From Acidisoma sp035492295 (GTDB lineage Bacteria; Pseudomonadota; Alphaproteobacteria; Acetobacterales; Acetobacteraceae): a stretch of 29,799 nucleotides of DNA. The position numbers and the translations under genes were made by a program. Below are positions 15,014 to 22,566 of the stretch, piece after piece (within the stretch, counting starts at the first letter, position 1; every line of letters starts with the position of its first letter). The notes below the pieces were generated by a model. It saw nothing but the letters and a program-made list of their open reading frames with translations. It searched no databases and was not told where the DNA came from. Location: NCBI RefSeq assembly GCF_035492295.1, contig NZ_DATJJK010000272.1, positions 1 to 29,799 of the forward strand, read 5' to 3'.

Positions 15014-16319
15014 CCGAGACGCTGACCCCAGCGGAGACCGGCTCGGCGGTGGCGGCAACCGGCACGAAGGCCTCCGCCTTGGCGGCGGCCGGCACCTTGC
15101 TCATCATCCGATGCTCTGTCTCGCTGATATAGTCCCGCGCCAAGGGGGCGGCCGTCTGTACGCGCGTCAGCTGCACCTGGAAATTCACATGCTCCTGGTA
15201 GCGGAAGGCGAGTTCGGAGCCCGCCAGATAGAACTCGAACATGCGGCAGAAACGCTCGTCATAAAGGGTCTGGATCGCGTCGCGATTGGCGGCGAAACGA
15301 CGCCGCCAATGGCGCAGGGTCTCGGCGTAATGCAGCCGCAACACCTCGATGTCGGTCGCGATCAGGCCCGAGCGCTCGATCGGCAGCATCATTTCCGACA
15401 GCGCCGGAGAATAGCCGCCGGGGAAGATGTATTTTTCGATCCAGGCATTGGTGGTGCCCGGCCCGTCCGTCCGGCCGATGGTGTGGATGAGGGCGACACC
15501 GTCTTCCTTGAGGCTGCGCTTCACCACATCAAAAAACGTGCCGTAGTGGTTGATGCCCACATGCTCGAACATGCCGACCGAGACGATGCGGTCGAACCGC
15601 TCCTGCAGGGCGCGGTAATCGAGCAGCTCGAATTTCACACGATCCGAGAGTCCCTCGGCTTCGGCGCGGGCGCGGGCCTCGGCCAGTTGCTCGGTGGAGA
15701 GCGTGATGCCGGTGACGCGGGCGCCGTAGTCCCGCGCCAGCGTCAGCGCCATGCCCCCCCAGCCGCAGCCGATGTCAAGCACCGAAAGCCCCGGCCGGTC
15801 CAGCTTCAGCTTGGCCGCGATGTGGTGCTTCTTGGCCAGCTGCGCTTCCTCGAGCGTCTCGTCCCCGCGCGGGAAATAGGCGCAGGAATACTGGCGGTCG
15901 CGGTCGAGGAAGAGGCTATAGAGGCGGCCATTGAGATCGTAGTGGTGGGCGACGTTGCGGCGCGAGCGCACGGCGCTGTTAAGCTGGCGGGCACGACGGA
16001 TCATGGTGCCGAAGACCATGCGCACCTTCATCATCGGCACCGCACCCGTGCCCGCCGCCTGGAGGTTGGAGAGCAGCGTCTCGAGCACCTGGTAGATTGA
16101 GCAATCCACCGGAACCAGCGTTCCGTCCATGTAGCCTTCACCGAAGGCAAGGCCCGGATTGAGGACGATGGCGCGGATGGCTTTCTCGTCCGTGACCTTG
16201 AGGGTGCTTCCGCCTCCGGCATCAGGGCCATAGCTCGTTTTCTCGCCGTTCGGCCAGATCACGGTCAAGCCGCCCTTCCGGATCATGCGTTTCAGAAGGC
16301 GATCAAGGATCTGTCGCAT
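15009..16319 (-). CDS. cfa: Cyclopropane-fatty-acyl-phospholipid synthase
   Basis: The chosen ATG at 16319 gives 436 residues; a TTG two codons upstream (16325) also opens the frame but is less likely. After an N-terminal lipid-binding region (about 1-120) comes a methyltransferase domain. It has RRNVAHHYDLNGRLYSLFLD and a SAM-binding motif LDIGCGWGG at 181-189. GMFEHVGINHYGTFF and the later YIFPGGYSPALSEM are hallmarks of Cfa/mycolic acid cyclopropane synthases. The enzyme transfers a methylene group from SAM to double bonds of membrane phospholipids, typically in stationary phase or acid stress. The C-terminal tail (KVPAAAKAEAFVPVAATAEPVSAG) is Ala/Val-rich and non-conserved. It is monocistronic: rpsF operon terminator lies upstream and a convergent gene downstream. 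Confidence 0.93.
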   Translation of the reverse strand: MRQILDRLLKRMIRKGGLTVIWPNGEKTSYGPDAGGGSTLKVTDEKAIRAIVLNPGLAFGEGYMDGTLVPVDCSIYQVLETLLSNLQAAGTGAVPMMKVRMVFGTMIRRARQLNSAVRSRRNVAHHYDLNGRLYSLFLDRDRQYSCAYFPRGDETLEEAQLAKKHHIAAKLKLDRPGLSVLDIGCGWGGMALTLARDYGARVTGITLSTEQLAEARARAEAEGLSDRVKFELLDYRALQERFDRIVSVGMFEHVGINHYGTFFDVVKRSLKEDGVALIHTIGRTDGPGTTNAWIEKYIFPGGYSPALSEMMLPIERSGLIATDIEVLRLHYAETLRHWRRRFAANRDAIQTLYDERFCRMFEFYLAGSELAFRYQEHVNFQVQLTRVQTAAPLARDYISETEHRMMSKVPAAAKAEAFVPVAATAEPVSAGVSVSA

Positions 16320-16451
16320 TGGCAATCTCTCGTCTCACGACACCGGCCGGGCGGAAGCCTGGCCCGCTGCATACATTACCATTCGGATAATGCGCCCGCG
16401 CGTTGCATGCAAGCAAGGGGTGTGGCAATCCAATCACAGGCGCATGAGGAC

Positions 16452-16488
16452 AAAAAAAGCCGGCAGGGTTCACCTGCCGGCCTTTTTT
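16452..16488 (-). terminator. Strong intrinsic terminator of the rpsF-rpsR-rplI operon
   Basis: GCCGGCAGG (16459-16467) and CCTGCCGGC (16473-16481) form a perfect 9-bp stem with loop GTTCA. Seven A at 16452-16458 give a 7-T tail on the minus strand, just after the rplI stop (16516). Six T at 16483-16488 make it work in the other direction too. Confidence 0.9.
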
Positions 16489-16515
16489 GCCGAAAAATAA
16501 TCGTGCCCGGGGAGA

Positions 16516-17088
16516 TCAGGCGGCCGGAGCCGCCGCGTCCTCTTCCTCGGTGCCGAAGATATCGGCAGCGACGTCGTTCTCCTCTTCGGCCGCGCGGCCG
16601 ACAGCCTCGCCACGAATCTGCTTTTCAGCCTCTTCGACGGAGCGGGCGATGTTGACGGTCACCTTGATCACAACTTCGGGATGCAGAACGACGCGCACCT
16701 GGCGCACGCCCAGCGTCTTGATCGGGTGATCGAGCTCGACCTGGTTGCGGTCGACGGCAAGGCCGCCCTCGGTCGCACCGTCCGCTATGTCGCGGCTGGA
16801 GACGGAGCCGTAGAGGCTGCCGGAATCGCCCGCCTGACGGATCAGGGTCACGGTCAGGCCGTGCACCCGCTCGGCCACACGCTCGGCCTCCTCGCGGCGC
16901 TTCAGGTTCTGTGCCTCGAGGTGAATGCGCTCCTCGGCGAAGCGCGCCGAGTTTTCCTTGGTCGCGCGCAGAGCCTTCTTCTGCGGGAGCAGGAAGTTGC
17001 GGGCATAGCCCGGCTTCACGCGCACGCGGTCGCCCATCTGGCCCAGCTTGGGAACGCGCTGGAGCAGGATGACTTCAATGGCTGCCAT
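16516..17088 (-). CDS. rplI: 50S ribosomal protein L9
   Basis: The 190-residue protein starts MAAIEVILLQRVPKLGQMGDRVRVKPGYARNFLLP, the L9 N-terminal globular domain with the rRNA-binding Gly/Lys/Arg loop. A long connecting helix (about 42-75, KKALRATKEN...ERVAER) and a C-terminal domain (SLYGSVSSRDIADG...VDRNQVELDHPIKTLG) follow. Beyond residue 150 there is an acidic extension (EEENDVAADIFGTEEEDAAAPAA) that is longer than in E. coli L9 (149 residues) but common in alphaproteobacteria. L9 binds 23S rRNA domain V near the L1 stalk. The gene is the last in the rpsF operon, 12 bases after rpsR, and is followed by the strong terminator. Confidence 0.97.
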   Translation of the reverse strand: MAAIEVILLQRVPKLGQMGDRVRVKPGYARNFLLPQKKALRATKENSARFAEERIHLEAQNLKRREEAERVAERVHGLTVTLIRQAGDSGSLYGSVSSRDIADGATEGGLAVDRNQVELDHPIKTLGVRQVRVVLHPEVVIKVTVNIARSVEEAEKQIRGEAVGRAAEEENDVAADIFGTEEEDAAAPAA

Positions 17089-17100
17089 GATCGCTCTCCC

Positions 17101-17376
17101 TTACTGCAGAACGTAGGGCAGCAGCGCCAGGAAGCGGGCGCGCTTGATGGCCCGGGCGAGCTCGCGCTGCTTGCGGGCGGAGACCGCCGTGATGCGGGAC
17201 GGCACGATCTTGCCGCGCTCGCTCAGGAAGCGGGACAGCAGGCGGACGTCCTTGTAGTCGATCTTCGGCGCATTCGGGCCGGAGAAGGGGCAGGACTTCT
17301 TGCGGCGGTAGAAGGGGCGACGGGCGCCCACGGCCGCGCGGCGGGCCGCCGGATTGACTTCGGTCGTGTCGGACAT
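17101..17376 (-). CDS. rpsR: 30S ribosomal protein S18
   Basis: The 91-residue protein has the S18 core: RRPFYRRKKSCPFSG, IDYKDVRLLSRFLSERGKIVPSRITAVSARKQRELARAIKRARFLALLPY. A short N-terminal extension (MSDTTEVNPAARRAAVGA) precedes it. S18 forms a heterodimer with S6 on the 30S platform, which fits its position two bases after rpsF. The conserved Cys29 in KKSCPF is retained, so this looks like a zinc-independent single-Cys form and not the four-Cys paralogue. Confidence 0.97.
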   Translation of the reverse strand: MSDTTEVNPAARRAAVGARRPFYRRKKSCPFSGPNAPKIDYKDVRLLSRFLSERGKIVPSRITAVSARKQRELARAIKRARFLALLPYVLQ

Positions 17377-17378
17377 GG

Positions 17379-17855
17379 TCAGACCTCCTCCTGACCGCGA
17401 CCGCGGTCCTCATCATCATCCCGCGGGCCACGATATTCCTCGCGGGCACGGAACTCTTCGCGATCGTCGTAGCGGCGACGGCCGCTGTCGAAGCGGCCGG
17501 CCGGCTTCGGACCGCGGAAGCCACGATCGTCGGACTTGCGGGCGAGCACGGCAGACGGCGCCTCGTCGATCTCGTCGACGCGGATGGTCATGAAGCGCAG
17601 CACGTCTTCGTTCAGACGCAGCTGGCGTTCCATCTCGGTCAGGGCCGCCGGCTCGATCTCAATGCCGAGCAGCACGTAGTGGCCCTTGCGGTTCTTCTTG
17701 ATGCGATAGGCAAGGCTGCGCAGGCCCCAATATTCGCGCTTGCGAACCTGGGCACCTTCGGCCTCGATCTGCGCCACGATCCCGTCAGCCAGGGTGTCCA
17801 CCTGCTGCTGGGTTATTTCGCTGCGCCCTATCACGACGCATTCATATAGAGGCAT
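17379..17855 (-). CDS. rpsF: 30S ribosomal protein S6
   Basis: The 158-residue protein starts MPLYECVVIGRSEITQQQVDTL and has the S6 ferredoxin-like fold, with YWGLRSLAYRIKKNRKGHYVLLGIE near 42-66 as the S18 interface. Past residue 105 there is a charged low-complexity tail rich in Arg, Asp, Glu and Gly (RRRYDDREEFRAREEYRGPRDDDEDRG), longer than in E. coli, where glutamates are added to the tail by RimK. GGAGGG lies about 8 bases before the ATG. It is the first gene of the operon. A leader of unknown length with inverted repeats lies upstream and may carry S6:S18 autoregulation. Confidence 0.97.
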   Translation of the reverse strand: MPLYECVVIGRSEITQQQVDTLADGIVAQIEAEGAQVRKREYWGLRSLAYRIKKNRKGHYVLLGIEIEPAALTEMERQLRLNEDVLRFMTIRVDEIDEAPSAVLARKSDDRGFRGPKPAGRFDSGRRRYDDREEFRAREEYRGPRDDDEDRGRGQEEV

Positions 17856-18265
17856 GATGGTCCCTCCGGATGTATCGGCCTGGAAGCCGCGGTCCCGGGA
17901 CTCCGGGCGCGGACAGGCACAGCCGGGGCGATGCCTTCACCCCGGCAGGGCGGGCGCAAAAGCGCAGAAATTGTCGATTTCCGCAAGGCAGAGCTGCTCT
18001 GCAAGCCTTTTCTGTCAAAAAAGTCCTTTCGCAGCCGCAATACGGTCATGCTTGCGCTCGGCCGTGATCCCGGCGTAAGGCTCCCGCAGACGTGCCGAAG
18101 AGAGACCAACCCGCCCTGGCCGACCGGGCCTGAAAACTCCCGGAAACCGCCGAGCATTGGGATGCCGATGGACGAAGCTTTCGCCGTATCCGCTTCCCGC
18201 GACGCTGCCGGCTCGCCCCAAGCCCCACGCCGGGTACCGGCGTCCGCCTCCAGAATCGCGATCCC
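17856..18265. other. 410-base divergent spacer between rpsF (-) and kup (+)
   Basis: No convincing gene was found here; short open frames on both strands have no good ribosome site or family resemblance. It contains the rpsF leader and promoter and the kup upstream region. Notable elements are the palindrome GTCCCGGGAC (17892-17901), the inverted repeat at 17988-18002 and a TTGACA on the minus strand (18013-18018). No riboswitch class was recognised upstream of kup. Confidence 0.6.
17988..18018 (-). promoter_or_regulatory. Candidate rpsF promoter with an overlapping 15-bp inverted repeat
   Basis: On the minus strand TTGACA (18018 down to 18013) is a consensus -35. About 17 bases downstream, where a -10 would fall (near 17995-17990), there is no good TATAAT. 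Instead GCAGAGC-A-GCTCTGC (17988-18002) forms a perfect inverted repeat with 7-base arms. This suggests a regulated promoter with an operator in the -10 region, but it is a reading by eye only. Confidence 0.3.
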
Positions 18266-20170
18266 ATGACCATTTCGACAACGACCACCGCTGACGCCAC
18301 GCACCCGGTGCGCAACATAGTCACGCCGGCACTCATTCTCGGCGTGCTGGGCGTGGTCTATGGCGACATCGGCACGAGCCCGCTCTACGCGCTCTCGACC
18401 TGCCTGCAGTTCTTCGGCCCCGCCGCAATGACGCAGACGACCGTGCTCGGCACGCTCTCCATGATCTTCTGGGCGCTCATCATCACGGTCACCATCAAAT
18501 ACGTGACCTTCGTGATGAGGGCGGACAACAACGGGGAGGGCGGCATCCTGACGATGATGGTGCTGGCCCAGCGCGTGTGCCGCCGGCCCAAGGTGGCGAC
18601 CGGGGTCATGCTTATCGCCATCATCGGCGCTTGCCTTTTCTTCGGCGACGGCATGATCACCCCGGCGATCTCCGTGCTGTCGGCGATCGAAGGGCTGGAA
18701 GTGACCTCACCGCTGCTCGGGCCGGCGGTGCTGCCCCTATCGGTTCTGGTGATCGGCCTGCTCTTCGCCTTCCAGTATCGCGGCACCACGACCATCGGCC
18801 GCATCTTCGGCCCGATCATGGCGCTGTGGTTTCTCTCGATCGGCGTGCTCGGCCTCGTCGAGATCCTGCACAATCCCTCGGTATTGCGCGCGATACTGCC
18901 AGTCTACGTGGTGATCTTCGCGATCAACCACGGCTTCGTCACCTTCATCACGCTGGGCTCAGTCGTGCTTGCGGTGACGGGCGCGGAAGCACTCTACGCT
19001 GATATGGGTCATTTCGGGCGCAAGCCCATCCAGCGGGCCTGGACCTTCTTCGTGCTGCCCTGCCTGGCGCTCAACTATTTCGGCCAGGGCGCGCTGATCC
19101 TGCGCGATCCGGGCACCCTGCATAATCCCTTCTTCCTGCTCTGCCCGGACTGGGCACGTCTGCCCATGGTCTTTCTGGCGACGGCGGCCACCGTGATCGC
19201 GAGCCAGGCGATGATCTCGGGCGCTTTCTCCGTAGCCCGGCAGTGCGTGCAGCTCGGCTTCATCCCGCGCATGATCGTGCGGCATACGAGCGAGACCGAG
19301 GAGGGGCAGATCTACCTGCCTCAGATCAACACCATGCTGCTGGTCGGCGTGCTGATCCTGGTCCTGTCCTTCCGCAGCAGCGCGGCACTTGCCAGTGCCT
19401 ATGGCGTAGCGGTGACCGGCACCTTCACCTGCACCACGATCCTTGCCGCCCTGGTCTATCGCCGGCAGTTCAAATGGTCCCGCAGCGCGGTGCTGGGGGT
19501 CTTCGGGGTCTTTTTCCTTCTCGACATCACCTTTTTTACCTCGAACCTGCTCAAGGTTCCGGATGGAGGTTGGGTGCCGATCGCGGTCGGCCTCTTCCTC
19601 ATGGCGGTCATGACCTCCTGGAAGCGCGGGCGGGAGCTCATGCTCCAGCGCTGGAAACAAGACAGCCTGCCGCTCAACTCCTTCCTGGCGCGCCTGCCTT
19701 CCTCACGCATCATCCGCGTGCCGGGCACGGCGGTGTTCCTCACCGGCAATGGCGCCTATGTGCCCAATGCCCTGCTCCACAACCTCAAGCACAACAAGGT
19801 GCTGCACGAGCGGGTCTTCCTGGTCACGGTGCAGACGGCGGACGTGCCGATGGTGGCCGACCACGACCGCCTCGAGGTCGAGGAACTGGCGCCCCAGATC
19901 AATCGGGTGACGGTGAAATACGGCTTCCAGGAAAGCCCCAACATTCCCCGCGCGCTCGAGGAACTGCGCAACCAGGGCGTGCCCTTCGACCCCATGCAGA
20001 CGAGCTATTTCCTCGGCCGCGAGGTCATCGTCCCCGCCCTGGTGCCAAAGCTGCCCTTCTGGCGGCTCTGGCTCTTCCTCGTGCTGTCCCGCAATGCCGT
20101 GCCGGCGACGGAGTTCTTCCGCATCCCGAGCGACCGCGTGGTCGAGCTCGGCGTGCGCATCGCGATCTGA
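18266..20170 (+). CDS. kup: KUP-family potassium uptake transporter
   Basis: The 634-residue protein begins with a short polar tail and then LGVVYGDIGTSPLYA at 28-42, the KUP signature. About twelve hydrophobic segments follow to residue ~450; the VMRADNNGEGGILTMM stretch (near 88-103) and FFGDGMITPAISVLSAIEG (near 124-142) are family hallmarks. A cytoplasmic domain runs from about 460 to 620. KUP proteins are proton-coupled potassium symporters of the inner membrane, used under low potassium or acid conditions. The length matches E. coli Kup (622). No kdp or ktr genes are seen nearby. The ATG at 18266 has no strong ribosome site in front, and the gene stands alone between the divergent rpsF operon and the BrnTA module. 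Confidence 0.95.
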   Translation: MTISTTTTADATHPVRNIVTPALILGVLGVVYGDIGTSPLYALSTCLQFFGPAAMTQTTVLGTLSMIFWALIITVTIKYVTFVMRADNNGEGGILTMMVLAQRVCRRPKVATGVMLIAIIGACLFFGDGMITPAISVLSAIEGLEVTSPLLGPAVLPLSVLVIGLLFAFQYRGTTTIGRIFGPIMALWFLSIGVLGLVEILHNPSVLRAILPVYVVIFAINHGFVTFITLGSVVLAVTGAEALYADMGHFGRKPIQRAWTFFVLPCLALNYFGQGALILRDPGTLHNPFFLLCPDWARLPMVFLATAATVIASQAMISGAFSVARQCVQLGFIPRMIVRHTSETEEGQIYLPQINTMLLVGVLILVLSFRSSAALASAYGVAVTGTFTCTTILAALVYRRQFKWSRSAVLGVFGVFFLLDITFFTSNLLKVPDGGWVPIAVGLFLMAVMTSWKRGRELMLQRWKQDSLPLNSFLARLPSSRIIRVPGTAVFLTGNGAYVPNALLHNLKHNKVLHERVFLVTVQTADVPMVADHDRLEVEELAPQINRVTVKYGFQESPNIPRALEELRNQGVPFDPMQTSYFLGREVIVPALVPKLPFWRLWLFLVLSRNAVPATEFFRIPSDRVVELGVRIAI

Positions 20171-20239
20171 GGCGAAGCGTCTCGAGGATCGTCGCAATTC
20201 AGCGCGCGACTCGCTGACGCCTCTTTCATCGCCACTCAA

Positions 20240-20264
20240 TTGTATATACGCTATTGTAAATACG
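20240..20264 (+). repeat. Direct repeat TTGTAWATACG upstream of brnTA
   Basis: TTGTATATACG (20240-20250) and TTGTAAATACG (20254-20264) differ at one base and are offset by 14 bases. The stretch is AT-rich compared with its surroundings and probably lies in the promoter of the toxin-antitoxin module. Confidence 0.6.
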
Positions 20265-20274
20265 TACTCGCTTA

Positions 20275-20293
20275 GAGACTTTGAGTCTCAAAG
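20275..20293. promoter_or_regulatory. Nested palindromes, candidate BrnA operator
   Basis: GAGACT-TTG-AGTCTC (20275-20289) and CTTTGAG-T-CTCAAAG (20279-20293) overlap each other. They lie about 80-95 bases before the chosen brnT start, where ribbon-helix-helix antitoxins such as BrnA usually bind to repress their own operon. Binding is inferred from position and symmetry. Confidence 0.45.
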
Positions 20294-20319
20294 ACGGAGG
20301 ATCTCAACTGGGGGGACAA

Positions 20320-20391
20320 ATGCAAGAAAGCAGCAATGAGTTCACGGTCACCGCAGTTGGATTCAGATATGCGTATCGAGAGCGATCCTGA
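20320..20391 (+). CDS. Possible 23-residue leader ORF overlapping brnT
   Basis: An ATG at 20320, preceded by a G-rich stretch (GGGGGG about 4 bases upstream), opens a frame of 23 codons that ends with TGA at 20389-20391. It overlaps the first codons of brnT in another frame. The peptide (starting MQESSNEFTVTAVG) resembles nothing I know. It may be a chance ORF, or a leader coupling translation to brnT. Evidence is weak. Confidence 0.2.
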   Translation: MQESSNEFTVTAVGFRYAYRERS

Positions 20392-20656
20392 GAAAGAGAG
20401 CACGAATAAGCGCAAGCACGGGCTGGATTTTTCGTTCGCCGCATTGGTGTTTACCGATCCCCTGGCGGTCACGGTCTATGATCGTCATGAGAATGGCGAG
20501 GATCGCTGGCATACCTTCGGCGAGGTCGGAGGGTATTTGATTTTGGTCGTTCATACCTACCCTGATCCGAAAGTTGATGATTGGGTCAGGGTGATCGGAT
20601 TGCGTGAGGCGACGCCTCATGAAAGGAAGCGCTATGAAGAAGGGTCCTTCGACTGA
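20369..20656 (+). CDS. brnT: BrnT-type ribonuclease toxin
   Basis: The start chosen is ATG 20369 (MRIESDPEKESTNKRKHGLDF), 95 residues, because BrnT proteins begin with this kind of sequence. ATG at 20336 in the same frame adds 11 residues and has a somewhat better GAAAG upstream. Family marks are NKRKHGLDFSFAALVFTDP (about 13-31), a Tyr/Asp/His-containing middle strand (VYDRHENGEDRWHTFG) and the end WVRVIGLREATPHERKRYEE, resembling the RxAT..ER.YE ending of BrnT. BrnT has a RelE-like fold and acts as a bacteriostatic RNase; BrnA neutralises it. The toxin-first order and the 23-base overlap with brnA are normal for this system. The gene is less GC-rich than its neighbours, which suggests acquisition. 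Confidence 0.85.
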   Translation: MRIESDPEKESTNKRKHGLDFSFAALVFTDPLAVTVYDRHENGEDRWHTFGEVGGYLILVVHTYPDPKVDDWVRVIGLREATPHERKRYEEGSFD

Positions 20657-20909
20657 GCGCCCCGGCCTGACGGAAGAACAGCGGGCACAACTCCGAGCTC
20701 TCACTGGGCATCCCGATACCGAGGCCATCCCGGAGGCGCCGACGGAAAACTGGCAATCCGCGCGCCGCTTCTACAAGCCCCGGAAAGAGGCCATCAGTAT
20801 TCGCATCGATGCCGATGTGCTGGACTGGCTGAAGGGCCGCAGCGACCGGTACCAGACCGAGATCAACAAGTTGCTGCGAGAAAAGATGGAAGAGGCTGAG
20901 GGCGGCTGA
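20634..20909 (+). CDS. brnA: BrnA-type antitoxin
   Basis: ATG 20634 has AAGGA seven bases upstream and gives 91 residues (MKKGPSTERPGLTEEQRAQ). GTG 20604 and ATG 20619 are in-frame alternatives. The N-terminal half is charged and probably contacts the toxin. The C-terminal half reads EAISIRIDADVLDWLKGRSDRYQTEINKLLREKM, a ribbon-helix-helix-type DNA-binding segment with the YQTxIN motif typical of BrnA. The antitoxin binds BrnT and represses the operon. It overlaps brnT by 23 bases, so translation is likely coupled. The convergent yejF gene ends 22 bases downstream. Confidence 0.85.
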   Translation: MKKGPSTERPGLTEEQRAQLRALTGHPDTEAIPEAPTENWQSARRFYKPRKEAISIRIDADVLDWLKGRSDRYQTEINKLLREKMEEAEGG

Positions 20910-20931
20910 AGGCTGACCGGGGCGTCGTCCG

Positions 20932-22566
20932 TCAATCCACCAGCAAAGGTCCTTCCGGTTCCTCGAAATCGGTCTCGATCGCCCGCCCCTCGAAGGCAGC
21001 GGCGATCAGGGCGCGGGTATAGTCCTGTTGCGGATCGGCGAAGATTCGCTCGGCGGGGCCCTCCTCCACCACGCGCCCGCGCCGCAGCACAATGATGCGG
21101 TGCGCCAGCGCCCGGACGATCCTGAGATCGTGGCTGATGAAAAGATAGGCGAGGCCGTGATCCGCCTGCAGCCGCCGCAGCAGATCCACGATCTGAGTCT
21201 GCACCGACCGGTCGAGCGCGCTGGTCGGCTCGTCCAGAACCACGAAGCGCGGCTCCAGCACCATGGCGCGGGCAATGGAGATGCGCTGGCGCTGCCCGCC
21301 CGAGAATTCGTGCGGATAGCGTTCGAGTGCCGTCTGCGGCAGCCCCACCTCCTCCAGCACGGCGGCGACGCGCCCCTGCCTCTCGGCACGGGAGAGTTTC
21401 GGGAAGTGCACTTTCAGCCCTTCGGAGACGATTTCCGCGACCGTCATGCGCGGGGAGAGGCTGCCGTAAGGGTCCTGAAACACGATCTGCATGTCCGCCC
21501 GCAGCGCGCGGCGGCGCCGCTCCGGCAGATCGGCAATGTTCTGCCCCTCAAACATGATCCGGCCGGAGGCCTGTTCCAGCCCCAGCATGGCAAAGCCAGT
21601 CGTGGTCTTGCCGGAACCGCTCTCGCCCACCAAACCCACGGTCTCGCCCGCCTGCACGGTGAGGGAGACGCCATCCACCGCCGCGACCGCCCCCACCGAA
21701 CGGCGCATGACGCCGCGGCGGATCGTGAAATGCACGCCGATATTCTCGGCCGCGATGATCGGCTTCGCCCCTGCCGGTACCGGGGCCGGACCACCCTTCG
21801 GCTCGGAGGCCAGCAGCATGCGGGTATAGGGATGCTGGGGGCGCGCGAAGATCTCGGCGACTGTCCCGGTCTCGACAATCCGCCCTGCCTTCATGACCGC
21901 AACACGATCCGCGTGCTGGCTGACGATGCCGAGATCATGGGTGATGAGCAGCAGCCCGAGGCCCCGCGCCGCCCTCTGAGCGTCCAGCAAGGCCAGGATC
22001 TGCGCCTCTATGGTGACGTCGAGCGCGGTCGTCGGCTCGTCCGCGATCAGCAGGGCCGGGTCATTCGCCAGTGCGATCGCGATCATCACGCGCTGGCGCT
22101 GTCCCCCTGAAAGCTGGTGGGGGAAGGCGTCCAGCCGGTGCTCGGCATCCGCGAAACCCGCTTGTTCCAGCAAGGTCACGGTGCGCCGCCTGAGCGCCTC
22201 CCGGCTCAGCCCCGCCTTGGTATGAAGGCGCACGGCTTCGGCGACCTGCCGCCCGATACGGTGCAGCGGGTTGAGGCTGGTCATCGGCTCCTGGAAGACC
22301 ATGCCAACCTTGCCGCCCCGAATATGGCGGAGACCGGCTTCCGGCATGGAGGATATTTCCTCCCCGCCGATCGCGATCCGCTTGGCCGAGACGGTCGCCC
22401 CCGGCGGCAGCAGACGCAGCAGGGACAGCGCAGTCAACGACTTGCCGGATCCGCTCTCGCCAACCAGCGCCAGCGTCTCCCCGGCGGCCACGGTGAAGGA
22501 CACGCTCTGCACCACGGCGCGGTCTCCGAAGGAGACGGAGAGATCCTCGACGACGACCAGGCTCAT
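20932..22566 (-). CDS. yejF: Peptide ABC transporter ATPase with two fused ATP-binding domains (YejF)
   Basis: The 544-residue protein contains two complete ABC ATPase domains in one chain. The first has Walker A GESGSGKS at 36-43, signature LSGGQ at 152-156 and DEPTT at 176-180. The second has GESGSGKT at 314-321, FSGGQ at 421-425 and DEPTS at 445-449. Each domain carries the oligopeptide-type C-terminal segment (HPYTRMLLASEP near 245-256 and DYTRALIAAAF near the end). Such tandem ATPases power importers of the OppD/OppF type; here they serve the YejABEF system, which takes up peptides and microcin C in E. coli. Its ATG overlaps the yejE stop by four bases. Confidence 0.93.
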   Translation of the reverse strand: MSLVVVEDLSVSFGDRAVVQSVSFTVAAGETLALVGESGSGKSLTALSLLRLLPPGATVSAKRIAIGGEEISSMPEAGLRHIRGGKVGMVFQEPMTSLNPLHRIGRQVAEAVRLHTKAGLSREALRRRTVTLLEQAGFADAEHRLDAFPHQLSGGQRQRVMIAIALANDPALLIADEPTTALDVTIEAQILALLDAQRAARGLGLLLITHDLGIVSQHADRVAVMKAGRIVETGTVAEIFARPQHPYTRMLLASEPKGGPAPVPAGAKPIIAAENIGVHFTIRRGVMRRSVGAVAAVDGVSLTVQAGETVGLVGESGSGKTTTGFAMLGLEQASGRIMFEGQNIADLPERRRRALRADMQIVFQDPYGSLSPRMTVAEIVSEGLKVHFPKLSRAERQGRVAAVLEEVGLPQTALERYPHEFSGGQRQRISIARAMVLEPRFVVLDEPTSALDRSVQTQIVDLLRRLQADHGLAYLFISHDLRIVRALAHRIIVLRRGRVVEEGPAERIFADPQQDYTRALIAAAFEGRAIETDFEEPEGPLLVD

